64,000 nucleotides of DNA. Origin: an uncultured Clostridia bacterium (GTDB lineage Bacteria; Bacillota; Clostridia; Christensenellales; Borkfalkiaceae). A model generated the notes under the pieces. The model did not search any database and was not told the DNA's origin. It saw only the letters and a list, made by a program, of their open reading frames with translations. The stretch covers positions 1-64,000 of the forward strand of contig CALVZS010000008.1 of NCBI GenBank assembly GCA_944372575.1. Reading direction: 5' to 3'. This document shows, piece after piece, positions 34,377-45,335 of this stretch (position 1 is its first letter; each line of letters opens with the position of its first letter). The translations under genes were made by a program, and so were the position numbers.

Positions 34377-34405
34377 ATTATACACCCTATGTCCGCAAAA
34401 GTCAA
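34377..34405 (-). promoter_or_regulatory. Promoter of the P-type ATPase gene
   Basis: Minus strand TTGACT (34405-34400), 17-bp spacer, TATAAT (34382-34377). It lies back to back with the serS promoter about 50 bp away. Confidence 0.75.
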
Positions 34406-34454
34406 AAATTACGCAAAGAGTTTCGTTTTTTTTCCCCCTTGCGCGCGGGGAAGG

Positions 34455-34483
34455 TTGCAATTCGCGCCAAAAGAGTGTATAAT
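34455..34483 (+). promoter_or_regulatory. Promoter of serS
   Basis: TTGCAA (34455-34460), 17-bp spacer, TATAAT (34478-34483). Confidence 0.75.
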
Positions 34484-34511
34484 TGAGAAAAAACGCAGAA
34501 AAGAGGCAGAT

Positions 34512-35798
34512 ATGATCGATATAGCCGTTCTCCGCGCCGACCCCGACCGCGTGCGCGAGAATCTCAGGAAAAAATTTCAGGACAACAAACTTCCCCTCGT
34601 GGACGAGGCGCTCGCGCTCGATGAAAAGCGCCGTGCGCTGCAGACGGAGGGGGACGGCCTGCGCGCCGCAAGGAATGCGCTCTCTAAGCAGATCGGACAG
34701 CTCATGCGCGAGAAGAAGGCGCAGGAGGCGGAGCAGGTCAAGGCGCAGGTGAACGCGGACGCCGCCCGCCTCGCCGCCATCGAGACGGAGACGGCGGAGG
34801 TATCCGAGCGGCTCAAAGCCATCATGATGCGCCTGCCCAACTTCATCTCCGACGAGACGCCCATCGGCAGAAACGATACCGAAAACGTGGAGCGGGAGCG
34901 CTTTTTGGAGCCGAAAGTTCCCGATTTTGAAGTTCCCTATCATGTGGACATCCTCGAGCGGCTGGAGGGGATCGACCTGGACAGCGCGCGCCGCACCAGC
35001 GGGCAGGGCTTTTACTACCTTCTGGGCGACGTCGCCAGGCTGCACTCCGCCGTGCTCGCCTATGCGAGGGATTTCATGATCGGCAAGGGCTTCACCTACG
35101 TCATCCCGCCCTTCATGATCCGTTCGGACGTCGTTTCGGGCGTGATGAGCTTTGAGGAGATGGACGGCATGATGTACAAGATCGAGGGGGAGGATCTCTA
35201 CCTGATCGGCACCAGCGAACACTCCATGATCGGCAGGTTCATGAACACCACCCTCCCCGCCGAAAAGCTGCCCCTCACGCTCACCAGCTATTCCCCCTGC
35301 TTCCGCAAGGAGAAGGGCGCGCACGGCATCGAGGAGCGCGGCATCTACCGCATCCATCAGTTTGAAAAGCAGGAGATGATCGTCGTCTGCCGGCCGGAGG
35401 AGAGCGAGATGTGGTACGACAGGATGTGGCACTACACCGTCGAGCTGTTCGTCTCCATGGGCATCCCCGTGCGCACGCTGGAGTGCTGCTCGGGCGACCT
35501 TGCCGACCTCAAGTACCGCAGCGTGGACGTGGAGGCGTGGTCGCCCCGCCAAAAGAAGTACTTTGAAGTTGGTTCCTGCTCCAACCTCACCGACGCGCAG
35601 GCGCGCAGGCTGGGCATCCGCTATAAGACGGAAAAGGGCTCGGCGTATGCGCACACGCTCAACAACACGGTGGTCGCGCCGCCCAGAATGCTCATCGCCT
35701 TCCTGGAAAATCACCTCAACGCGGACGGCAGCGTGGACATCCCGGAAGTCCTGCAGCCGTACATGGGCGGCACGAAAAAGCTCACCCCCCGTTCATGA
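34512..35798 (+). CDS. serS: Seryl-tRNA synthetase
   Basis: 428 residues from ATG 34512, giving the usual MIDIAVLRADPDRVRENL start; the frame is open for 78 more codons upstream without a start signal. The N-terminal antiparallel coiled coil (about 30-105) that clamps the tRNA-Ser long arm is followed by the class II core with GTSEHSMIGRF, SPCFRKEKGAHGIEERGIYRIHQF (motif 2, about residue 265) and the C-terminal NNTVVAPPRMLIAFLENH (motif 3). It overlaps the next gene by 4 nt, so translation is coupled. Confidence 0.97.
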   Translation: MIDIAVLRADPDRVRENLRKKFQDNKLPLVDEALALDEKRRALQTEGDGLRAARNALSKQIGQLMREKKAQEAEQVKAQVNADAARLAAIETETAEVSERLKAIMMRLPNFISDETPIGRNDTENVERERFLEPKVPDFEVPYHVDILERLEGIDLDSARRTSGQGFYYLLGDVARLHSAVLAYARDFMIGKGFTYVIPPFMIRSDVVSGVMSFEEMDGMMYKIEGEDLYLIGTSEHSMIGRFMNTTLPAEKLPLTLTSYSPCFRKEKGAHGIEERGIYRIHQFEKQEMIVVCRPEESEMWYDRMWHYTVELFVSMGIPVRTLECCSGDLADLKYRSVDVEAWSPRQKKYFEVGSCSNLTDAQARRLGIRYKTEKGSAYAHTLNNTVVAPPRMLIAFLENHLNADGSVDIPEVLQPYMGGTKKLTPRS

Positions 35799-36754
35799 AG
35801 TACGTCTTTTTCGACATCGAGTGCGCCTGCGTCTACAAGAGCGTCGCCAAGATCTGCGCCTTCGGATACGTCCTCACCGACGAAAATTTCCGCGTTTTGG
35901 AGCGGGAGGACATTCTCCTCAATCCCAAGGGCAAGTTCCACCTGACCGACCGCAGGGGCGGGGAGGGGCTGGTGCTGCCCTACGTCTATGAGGATTTCAA
36001 GAAGTATCCGCTCTTTCCCGCCGCATATGCCCGCATCAGGTCGCTGCTGGAGAACAAGGAGCACATCGTCCTGGGCCATGCGACGATCAACGACGTCAAC
36101 TATCTCAACCTCGAGACGCGCCGCTACAAGCTCCCCTCGCTCAGGTTCCGCTACTACGACACGCAGTTCTTCTACATGAACGTCAAAAAGGATTTCTCCC
36201 GCCAGCTCGGCCTGGGGGCGATGGCGCAGGAGCTGGGCGTGGAGTTCACGCCCCACCGCGCGGTGGACGACGCGTACGCCACCATGCGCGTGTGCGAGGC
36301 GCTCATCCGCCGGGAGGGCGCCGAGAGCGTCCCCGCCTTTGTGGAGCGCTATCAGATCCGCGCGGGGCAGATCGCCGACTACAAGATCAGGCCGCTCGCC
36401 TCGCAGGGGCTCAGGAGCTATCTCGCCGCGCGCGACGAGGAGCGCGAAAAGCGCGCAAAGGCGCACGACGAATTTTACCGCTACGTCAACAAGTATATGC
36501 ACCGCCGCAGCAGGAGCGGCTCGCTGGAGGGCAAGGTGTTTTGCTTCTCCAAGGAGGTGGAGGAGGAGGTTCCGCTCTCCGTCCGCCTCGTCGCCGCCAT
36601 CTTTGCCTCGGGCGGAAAATATACCTCGCACCCCGCCGAATGCAACGTCTACATTGCGCGCGGACAGGGCGGTGTGCGCTATCAGAACGCCATCTCCGCG
36701 GGGGCGGCGTTCGTCCCGCTCGAAAACCTCGAGAGCGCGCTCATTGAATCATGA
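35795..36754 (+). CDS. DEDD-family 3'-5' exonuclease with C-terminal BRCT-like domain
   Basis: 319 residues. DIE at 7-9, ATINDVNYL near 98 and HRAVDDAYATM near 155 give the four acidic residues and histidine of a DnaQ/RNase T-type DEDDh exonuclease. After a basic linker (about 205-240), residues 243-319 (LEGKVFCFSKEV, AIFASGGKYTSHPAECNVYI) look like a BRCT fold, which binds phosphopeptides or DNA ends. It starts at ATGA overlapping serS and ends overlapping an rRNA methyltransferase. DNA repair and RNA processing are both possible roles. Confidence 0.8.
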   Translation: MKYVFFDIECACVYKSVAKICAFGYVLTDENFRVLEREDILLNPKGKFHLTDRRGGEGLVLPYVYEDFKKYPLFPAAYARIRSLLENKEHIVLGHATINDVNYLNLETRRYKLPSLRFRYYDTQFFYMNVKKDFSRQLGLGAMAQELGVEFTPHRAVDDAYATMRVCEALIRREGAESVPAFVERYQIRAGQIADYKIRPLASQGLRSYLAARDEEREKRAKAHDEFYRYVNKYMHRRSRSGSLEGKVFCFSKEVEEEVPLSVRLVAAIFASGGKYTSHPAECNVYIARGQGGVRYQNAISAGAAFVPLENLESALIES

Positions 36755-38028
36755 ACCTTCCGCAGGAATATCTGAACCGGATGCAAAAAAGGCTGGGCGA
36801 GGCGTACCCCGCCTTTTTGCGTTGTTATGAGGAAGCACCCGTGCGCGGGGTGCGTGCCAACCTTTTGAAGCTCACGGCGCAGGCGTTTGCCGCGCTCGCG
36901 CCCTTTGCGCACGATCCCGTCCCCTGGGCGGAGGGGGGCTTCTACACGGATGCGGAAAAGCTCGGGCATTCCCCCCTGCACCATGCGGGGCTGTGCTATG
37001 TCCAGGAGCCTTCCGCCATGTGCGCCGCGCCCCTTCTGAACGCGCAGCCCGGGGAGCGTGTGCTCGATCTGTGCGCCGCGCCCGGGGGCAAGACCACCCA
37101 GCTCGCCGCCGCCATGCGCGGGCAGGGGATCCTCATCGCCAACGAATATGTGTATGAGCGCGCCCGCATCCTCTCGCAGAACGTCGAGCGGCTGGGGGTG
37201 GGCAACTGCGCCGTGGTGAGCGCGGACACCGCCTCGCTCGCCGCCCGCTTCCCGCAGTATTTTGACAAGATCCTGGTGGATGCGCCCTGTTCGGGCGAGG
37301 GGATGTTCCGCAAGGACGCGCAGGCGGCGGGGGAGTGGAGCGTGCAGAACGTGGAGCGCTGCATTGCCCGCCAGCGCGCCATCCTTGACGATGCCGCCGC
37401 CATGCTCGCGGGAGGCGGCACGCTGGTGTATTCCACCTGCACTTTCGAGGAGGGTGAAAACGAGGTGCAGGTCGCACAATTCCTGCAGCGTCACCCCGAT
37501 TTTGTGTGCGTGGAGCAGCATCTGCTGCTGCCGCACGCGGTGCGCGGCGAGGGGCATTTCGCCGCCGTGCTGCAAAAAAGGGAGGGGCAGCGGCGGGACG
37601 CGCCCGCCCTTTCGCGGGTGCGCAATGCGCAGGCGGAGCGCGCCTATGCCGCGTTTGCGGCGGACTTTTTCGTCCGTCCGCCCGCGGGCGAGGTGACCGC
37701 GCTTCCCGACGGCAGGATGTATCTTTTGCCCGAACGTCTGCCCGCGCCGTGCGGGCGCCTCCTGCGCGCGGGTGTGGAACTGGGCGCCTTCGACGGCAAA
37801 CGCTTTGCCCCCGCGCACGCGCTCGCCATGTGGGCGGGGGCGGAGAACGTGCGCTTCACGCGCGCCCTCTCGGAGGAGGAGTGCACCCGCTGGCTGCGCG
37901 GCGAGACGCTTGCGGGCGGGGGGAGCGGCTGGGGCGTCGTCACCCGGAACGGCTATCCGCTCGGGCTGTTCAAGGCGGCGGGCGGAACACTCAAAAACCA
38001 CTATCCCAGGGGATTGCGCGAGCATTGA
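36751..38028 (+). CDS. rsmF: RsmF-like rRNA cytosine-C5 methyltransferase
   Basis: 425 residues. NOL1/NOP2/Sun family: the SAM site CAAPGGKTTQLAA near residue 110, DAPCSGEGMFRKD near 175 with the releasing Cys, and YSTCTFEEGENE near 227 with the catalytic Cys. The C-terminal 150 residues match the extra RNA-binding domain of the RsmF (YebU) group, which methylates a cytosine of 16S rRNA. The gene symbol is by family resemblance. ATG overlaps the TGA of the exonuclease gene. Confidence 0.85.
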   Translation: MNLPQEYLNRMQKRLGEAYPAFLRCYEEAPVRGVRANLLKLTAQAFAALAPFAHDPVPWAEGGFYTDAEKLGHSPLHHAGLCYVQEPSAMCAAPLLNAQPGERVLDLCAAPGGKTTQLAAAMRGQGILIANEYVYERARILSQNVERLGVGNCAVVSADTASLAARFPQYFDKILVDAPCSGEGMFRKDAQAAGEWSVQNVERCIARQRAILDDAAAMLAGGGTLVYSTCTFEEGENEVQVAQFLQRHPDFVCVEQHLLLPHAVRGEGHFAAVLQKREGQRRDAPALSRVRNAQAERAYAAFAADFFVRPPAGEVTALPDGRMYLLPERLPAPCGRLLRAGVELGAFDGKRFAPAHALAMWAGAENVRFTRALSEEECTRWLRGETLAGGGSGWGVVTRNGYPLGLFKAAGGTLKNHYPRGLREH

Positions 38029-38112
38029 GGGGCGGCGGTGCCTGTGGGCGCGCATTTGCCCGCCAGAGGGCAGCGGCCTTTTCTCCCTATATCCTCCATG
38101 CAAAACGGCATA

Positions 38113-40237
<2,125 letters not shown>

Positions 40238-40708
40238 CCTCGGAGATTTTCTTCCGAACTGACGGAATAAAATCTTCCGATTTTGAGAGACAACCCACGA
40301 GCACGCCGCAAGGGCGGCTGACCGCCGGTTTTCTCTCGGCGGCGAAAATCGCAACGATCATAGCCTCGCCGCCTTCACTCTTTCCGCGAAAGCGCAGGTA
40401 TGCGCAAATGTGGGGCGCTGGCGCAAAATGCGATTTTGCTTGCGCACAGTACTGCGCACAGTATCATAGTAAGGGCGGCTCACCTTTCCGCAAGAGCCGC
40501 GTGAGCGGCAAATTGAGGCGCGCTGCGGAAGGCAACCTTCCTTGCGCAGCGTGATTGTAGCAAGGGCAATCCTCCTTGCGCACAAGATTTCATAGCAAGG
40601 ACGGCACGCCTTTCCGCAAAGGCCGCGGAGAGGCAAACCGGGGCGCAAGAGGCATGATGCGGCGCCGCCGTGCAGGATAAAAAACAAGCACCAAAAAGGG
40701 GTAATACT
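40238..40708. other. 470-bp gyrB-gyrA spacer with repeats and hairpins
   Basis: No gene is supported here. It contains the hairpin GCAAAAT-GCG-ATTTTGC (40423-40439), GCGCA-rich repeats, and a two-copy direct repeat described separately. Short minus-strand frames rich in Cys and Arg follow the repeats and look spurious. No strong promoter or terminator was found, so gyrB and gyrA may still be one transcript. Confidence 0.6.
40465..40645. repeat. Imperfect direct repeat, about 50 bp, 126-bp period
   Basis: Copy A begins CATAGTAAGGGCGGCTCACC at 40465 and copy B begins CATAGCAAGGACGGCACGCC at 40591; both continue with TTTCCGCAA, GCCGCG and GGCAAA. A third partial relative (TAGCAAGGGC, 40557-40566) lies between them. 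The repeats contain short inverted segments and may be a small dispersed element. Confidence 0.7.
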
Positions 40709-43318
40709 TTGGCTAAAAAACAGACGAGTCCCGAGCTGACCGAAGAATTTAAAAAGACGCTCGAAATGACAAGGATCCTCGACGTCGAGGTGGATGACGA
40801 ACTCAAGCGCTCCTTCATCGCGTACGCGATGGCGGTCAACAAGTCGCGCGCCATTCCCGACGTGCGCGACGGCTTAAAGCCTGTTCACCGCCGCATCCTC
40901 TACTCCATGCACGAGATGGGGCTGTACAACGACAAGGACTACCGCAAGTGCGCGCGCATCGTCGGCGACGTGCTCGGTAAATTCCACCCGCACGGCGACT
41001 CCTCCGTGTACGACGCCCTCGTGCGCCTCGCGCAGGACTTCTCCATCAACTTCCCCCTCGTGGACGGACACGGCAACTTCGGTTCGGTGGACGGCGACCC
41101 GCCCGCAGCCATGCGATACACCGAGGCGCGGCTCTCCAAGCTCGCCGCCGAGATGCTGCGCGATCTGGATAAGGAGACGGTGGACTTCTTCCCCAACTTC
41201 GACGGCAACGAGATGGAGCCCGCCGTTCTGACGGCGCGCTTCCCCAACCTCCTCGTCAACGGGTCGGACGGCATCGCCGTGGGCATGGCGACCAACATTC
41301 CGCCCCACAACCTCGCCGAAGTCATCGACGGCACCATCGCCCTCATCGACAACCCCGACATCACCGTGGATGAACTCATGGACTATATCCCCGCGCCCGA
41401 CTTCCCCACGGGGGGCATCATCATGGGCAGGAGCGGCATCCGCAAGGCGTACCGCACGGGACAGGGGAATATCATCATCCGCTCCAAGTGCGAGATCGAG
41501 GAATTCGGCACGGGCGGGAACCTGCGCAACCGCATCGTCGTCACGGAGATCCCCTATCAGGTCAACAAGGCGATGCTCGTCAAGACCATTGCGGACATGG
41601 TCAAGGACAAGCGCATCGAGGGCATCTCGGACATCCGCGACGAGTCGGGCAGGGACGGGATGCGCATCGTCATCGAATGCAAGAAGGACGCCAACGCACA
41701 GGTGGTGCTCAATTCGCTCTACAAACACACCAACCTGCAGGTGTCCGACGGCATCATCCTGCTGGCGCTCGTGGAGAACGGCACCGAACCCAAGCTGCTC
41801 GATCTGCGGGAGATCCTCGTCTGCTATCTCGCGCACCAGAAGGAGGTCATCACCCGCCGCACCCGCTTCGATCTTGCGCGCGCGGAGGAGCGCGCCCACA
41901 TTTTGGAGGGGTTGGTGCTGGCGCTCGCCAACATTGACGAGGTCATCCGCATCATCAAGGAATCGGCAGACAAGAACGATGCCGCCGCCAAGCTCATGGG
42001 CGCGTTCGAGCTGACCGACAAACAGGCGAACGCCATCCTCGAGATGCGCCTGCAGCGCCTGACCTCCCTCGAGGTGGAAAAGCTCAAGGAGGAACTTGCG
42101 CAGCTCGAGGCGACCATCGCCGATCTGAGAGACATCCTCGCCAATGAACAGCGCGTGCTCGACATCATCAAGGCCGACCTTCTCGCCATCAAGGCGAAAT
42201 ATCCCTCCCCGCGCAGGACGGAGATCTCCGTCGACTTCGGCGAGATCGAGGACGAGGATCTCATCGACGAGGAGGACGTGGTCATCTCCATGACGCACGG
42301 CGGCTACGTCAAGCGCATCCCCGTCACCGAATACCGCGCGCAGAACCGCGGCGGCGTGGGGGTCACGGCACACCGCCCCAAGGACGACGACTTCGTGGAG
42401 CAGATGTTCGTGTGTTCCACGCACAACAATATCCTGCTGTTCTCCAACTTCGGCAAGGTGTACTCCATCAAGGGCTATCACATTCCCGAGGCTGCTCGCA
42501 CGGCGCGCGGCAGGGCGATCGTCAACATCGTCCAGCTCGCCGCGGGCGAAAAGATCGCCGCCATCCTGCCCGTCCTTGCAAACGGCACGGGCTATCTGGT
42601 GATGGCGACCAAGAACGGGCTCATCAAAAAGACGGCGACGAGCGAGTTCGAGCATATTCTGCGCAGCGGCAAGATCGCCATCCGCATCATGGAGGGGGAC
42701 GAACTCATCTCCGTGCAGTTCGCCGCCGGGAATGACGAGATCGTCGTGGCGTCGCATTCGGGTAAGTGCATCCGCTTCCCGGAGACGGACGTGCGCCCGA
42801 TGGGGCGCGATACGATGGGGGTCAGGGCAATGACGCTCGCCGCGGGCGATGCCGTTGTCGATATGCTCGTGCTGCGCGAGGGGTGCGACCTTCTGACTGT
42901 CTCCGAAAACGGCTACGGCAAGCGCACCGATCCCGCCGACTACCGCCTGCAGTCGCGCGGCGGCAAGGGCATCAAAGCGGGCGTGTTCAACGCAAAGACG
43001 GGTCTGCTCGTGGGCATGAAGCTGGTCACGGACGGGGATGACATCATGCTTGTCACCTCCTCCGGCGTGGTCATCCGGATGCACGCGGATTCCATCTCGC
43101 ACATCGGCAGGAACACGCGCGGCGTGCGCCTGATGAATGTGCGCGACGGCGTGGTCGCGACCGTCGCCGTCACCGAAAAGGACGACGAGGCGGAGGTGGA
43201 AGCCCCGGAGGAGACGGCCGCCGACCTCTCGGCGGAGGAACTTGCCGAGGGCGCGGACGATGCTTCCGATGCGGAGCAGGAAGAGGAGGGCGGCGAGACG
43301 CCTCCGGACAAAGAATAA
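40709..43318 (+). CDS. gyrA: DNA gyrase subunit A
   Basis: 869 residues. I choose TTG 40709 ([14 protein letters not shown]) because AAGGGG lies 8 nt upstream; a GTG at 40670 gives 13 more residues but no ribosome binding site. The catalytic tyrosine is in [10 protein letters not shown] near residue 137, and the C-terminal beta-pinwheel carries a GyrA-box-like QNRGGVG. The quinolone pocket reads [10 protein letters not shown], with Ser and Asp at the positions usually mutated in resistance, so it looks wild type. The last 45 residues are acidic and low complexity (Glu/Asp/Ala). Confidence 0.96.
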   Translation: MAKKQTSPELTEEFKKTLEMTRILDVEVDDELKRSFIAYAMAVNKSRAIPDVRDGLKPVHRRILYSMHEMGLYNDKDYRKCARIVGDVLGKFHPHGDSSVYDALVRLAQDFSINFPLVDGHGNFGSVDGDPPAAMRYTEARLSKLAAEMLRDLDKETVDFFPNFDGNEMEPAVLTARFPNLLVNGSDGIAVGMATNIPPHNLAEVIDGTIALIDNPDITVDELMDYIPAPDFPTGGIIMGRSGIRKAYRTGQGNIIIRSKCEIEEFGTGGNLRNRIVVTEIPYQVNKAMLVKTIADMVKDKRIEGISDIRDESGRDGMRIVIECKKDANAQVVLNSLYKHTNLQVSDGIILLALVENGTEPKLLDLREILVCYLAHQKEVITRRTRFDLARAEERAHILEGLVLALANIDEVIRIIKESADKNDAAAKLMGAFELTDKQANAILEMRLQRLTSLEVEKLKEELAQLEATIADLRDILANEQRVLDIIKADLLAIKAKYPSPRRTEISVDFGEIEDEDLIDEEDVVISMTHGGYVKRIPVTEYRAQNRGGVGVTAHRPKDDDFVEQMFVCSTHNNILLFSNFGKVYSIKGYHIPEAARTARGRAIVNIVQLAAGEKIAAILPVLANGTGYLVMATKNGLIKKTATSEFEHILRSGKIAIRIMEGDELISVQFAAGNDEIVVASHSGKCIRFPETDVRPMGRDTMGVRAMTLAAGDAVVDMLVLREGCDLLTVSENGYGKRTDPADYRLQSRGGKGIKAGVFNAKTGLLVGMKLVTDGDDIMLVTSSGVVIRMHADSISHIGRNTRGVRLMNVRDGVVATVAVTEKDDEAEVEAPEETAADLSAEELAEGADDASDAEQEEEGGETPPDKE

Positions 43319-43330
43319 CTGTATGAAAAA

Positions 43331-43370
43331 GCCGCCCCGCGTCAGAAGACGCGGGGCGGCATTGCATTTT
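43331..43370. terminator. Bidirectional terminator between gyrA and the PHP gene
   Basis: GCCGCCCCGCGTC (43331-43343), loop AGAA, GACGCGGGGCGGC (43348-43360), then ATTGCATTTT. Read on the minus strand the hairpin is followed by TTTTTC. Confidence 0.85.
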
Positions 43371-43383
43371 GGGGGCGGGGCGG

Positions 43384-44205
43384 TCAGTCAAAGGGCGCCC
43401 GGATGTGCCGCCCGCAGTCGGGAACGGTGAAGCAGGAGAAGCCGATCTCCCGCAGGGCGCGCACCGCCTTTTCCCGTCCCGCCAGGATGCGGTCGGCGCG
43501 GTGTGCATCCGAGGCGAAGGAGATCTTTCTGCCTCCCAGCGCGAAATAGCGCTCCAGGATGTCCCGCCCGGGCAGGAAGTCGCCCGCGCCGCGCGCGGAG
43601 GAATTGACCTCGAGGATCTTGTTCCTTTCGATGATCCCGGACAGGATGTCGTCGAGCAGGGCGGCAAAGTCGGCGTAGCGCAGCGCATTGTCGGCATAGG
43701 GTGCGTTGCGCGCAGCGTAGCCGATGTGCGCCACGATGTCGTAGGGGTAGGGCGCGTCTAGGCTCTCGCGCACTTTGCTAAGATAGGCGCGGTACGCCTC
43801 CTCCTTCGTCTTTCCGGCAAAGTACTCCGCATACCAGGCATCTCTGCCGCACACCGTATGCACGCTGTTCACGATAAAGTCCGGCCGGTAGCGTGCGATG
43901 ACGTCGGCGTATTTTGCGTGCGCGGCGGGATTGGAAGTATAGCCGAACTCTCCGCCCGCAAGCACGCGCATTCCGGGCGCATATGCAGCCTGCAGGCGGC
44001 GCGCTTCGGCAAAGTACGCCTGCGCGTCGATCATGGGGACGGACTTCCCCTCGGCGAGCACGCCGTCCGCAAGGTAGTCGTAATCGAAGTGCTCGGCAAT
44101 GCCGTAGTATTGTACGCCCAGTTCCCGCGCGCGGGCGAGCATCCCGGACAGGGGGGTCTCGCCGTCGGCGGAAAAGGTGCTGTGGGTATGAACGTCGGTC
44201 AGCAT
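43384..44205 (-). CDS. PHP-family phosphatase, histidinol-phosphatase (HisK)-like
   Basis: 273 residues. DVHTHSTFSADG (His6, His8) is the first PHP metal motif; EHFDYD near 38, EFGYTS near 88, VHTVCGRDAWY near 120, EVNSSARGAG near 200 and FASDAHR near 230 supply the rest. This is the pattern of histidinol-phosphate phosphatase HisK/HisJ, the penultimate step of histidine synthesis. No other his genes are here, so another phosphoester substrate is possible. The start codon sits immediately after the predicted promoter (see finding). Confidence 0.85.
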   Translation of the reverse strand: MLTDVHTHSTFSADGETPLSGMLARARELGVQYYGIAEHFDYDYLADGVLAEGKSVPMIDAQAYFAEARRLQAAYAPGMRVLAGGEFGYTSNPAAHAKYADVIARYRPDFIVNSVHTVCGRDAWYAEYFAGKTKEEAYRAYLSKVRESLDAPYPYDIVAHIGYAARNAPYADNALRYADFAALLDDILSGIIERNKILEVNSSARGAGDFLPGRDILERYFALGGRKISFASDAHRADRILAGREKAVRALREIGFSCFTVPDCGRHIRAPFD

Positions 44206-44211
44206 ACCCGC

Positions 44212-44240
44212 ATGATAGCACGTTTCGGCTACATTGTCAA
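44212..44240 (-). promoter_or_regulatory. Promoter of the PHP gene, possibly giving a leaderless mRNA
   Basis: Minus strand TTGACA (44240-44235), 17-bp spacer, TATCAT (44217-44212). Only six bases separate the -10 from the ATG at 44205. Confidence 0.7.
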
Positions 44241-44271
44241 GCCGCCGGAGGGCGGCGGACAGGGCGCTGCG

Positions 44272-45174
44272 TCAGAGGAAGCGGCGCGCCGTGACAAAAT
44301 AGCGCTGGCGCGTCGCCGACATCTGTTCGATGACGGCGTAATCGCTCGCCGTGTGCAGGATATAGTTGTTCCCCAGGTAGAGCGCGACGTGGCCGATGCG
44401 CTCCACGCCCGTCTTGTTGTAGCGCTGCGCGTTGGTGTAGAACAGCAGATCCCCGCGTTCGATGTCCTGCCACGCGACGGGGATGCCCTGTGTGACCTGC
44501 GTGCGCGTCGTGACGTCGAGCAGGATGCCCGCGCCCGTGTAGAAGATATACTGCATGAGGGAGGAGCAGTCAAAGGCGTTCGTGGTGAAGCCCTTGAGGA
44601 AATTGCCGCGCCCGTCGTGCAGGCGGGTGGCGCCGTAGACGTAGGGGACGCCCAGAAGTTCCAGTCCCTCGTCGATGATGCGCTCGATGCCGTCCTCCGC
44701 CCTGTCTAAAAAGGCGACGGACGTATGTGCCGAATCGGCGCTGATATAGGCGGTCTGTCCGCGGTATCTCGTCTCGTACCATCCGCCCTCGCGCCGCACG
44801 AAATGCACCATATCACCCTTGTTGATCTGCCCGAGCGAGGCGTATCCCGTCCCCATCCCCGCGCGGACGTTGAGTCCGTTTGCGCGCGAGAGGACGTACT
44901 GCGCCTGTACGCTGATCACGGGCGCATCCTCCGGCTCCTCCTCGGGGGCTTCCTCCTCCGGCTCGGGGGCGGGGCTCTCTTCCTCCGGCGTGTCGCCGCC
45001 GCCCTCCTCCGGCAGGTTCTCCTCCGGCAGCTCCGTTTCCCCGCCGGGAAGCGGCTCGGGCAGTGCGGGCGTCTCGGCGGCGTTCTCCTCCTGCGGGCTG
45101 CAGGCGGCGGCGACGGGGGTTACAAACAGCAGGACGGCAAGCAGAAGCGCCGTCATACGATGGTGTTTCATCAT
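44272..45174 (-). CDS. Secreted SH3b-NlpC/P60 cell-wall peptidase
   Basis: 300 residues from the first of two adjacent ATGs (45174) behind AGGAG. An N-terminal signal sequence (about 7-24) ends at AAAC, a degenerate lipobox (Cys25), so either lipoprotein or ordinary secretion. Then an acidic Pro/Glu-rich linker (about 29-88), a bacterial SH3 domain (GLNVRAGMGTGYASLGQ, about 100-160), and an NlpC/P60 domain with DCSS (catalytic Cys near 222) and HVALYLGNNYILH near 275. Such enzymes cut peptide bonds in peptidoglycan stems. Confidence 0.9.
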   Translation of the reverse strand: MMKHHRMTALLLAVLLFVTPVAAACSPQEENAAETPALPEPLPGGETELPEENLPEEGGGDTPEEESPAPEPEEEAPEEEPEDAPVISVQAQYVLSRANGLNVRAGMGTGYASLGQINKGDMVHFVRREGGWYETRYRGQTAYISADSAHTSVAFLDRAEDGIERIIDEGLELLGVPYVYGATRLHDGRGNFLKGFTTNAFDCSSLMQYIFYTGAGILLDVTTRTQVTQGIPVAWQDIERGDLLFYTNAQRYNKTGVERIGHVALYLGNNYILHTASDYAVIEQMSATRQRYFVTARRFL

Positions 45175-45203
45175 TGCTCTCCTTTTTTCCGATTTGCGAG
45201 GGC

Positions 45204-45233
45204 ATTGTAACAGATCGTCAAGGCCGTTGACAA
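45204..45233 (-). promoter_or_regulatory. Promoter of the NlpC/P60 gene
   Basis: Minus strand TTGTCA (45233-45228), 18-bp spacer, TACAAT (45209-45204). Confidence 0.55.
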
Positions 45234-45280
45234 GAAAATCATACAGGGAGAGTGCTGGAAACGCCGGAAAAAACAGGGAC

Positions 45281-45309
45281 TTGACAGCGGCGCTCCGGCG
45301 TGGTAGAAT
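45281..45309 (+). promoter_or_regulatory. Promoter of the alpha/beta hydrolase gene
   Basis: TTGACA (45281-45286), 17-bp spacer, TAGAAT (45304-45309), 27 bp before the ATG. Confidence 0.75.
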
Positions 45310-45335
45310 GATCGGGAAAAGCAAGGAGGCCGCGC

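Noticed and set aside
40465..40645. CRISPR-like array in the gyrB-gyrA spacer
   Set aside because: Only two to three degenerate copies with unequal spacing, and no cas genes in the window.
40358..40687. Cys/Arg-rich minus-strand frame in the gyrB-gyrA spacer
   Set aside because: It follows the 126-bp repeats and has no ribosome binding site; better explained as repeat DNA.
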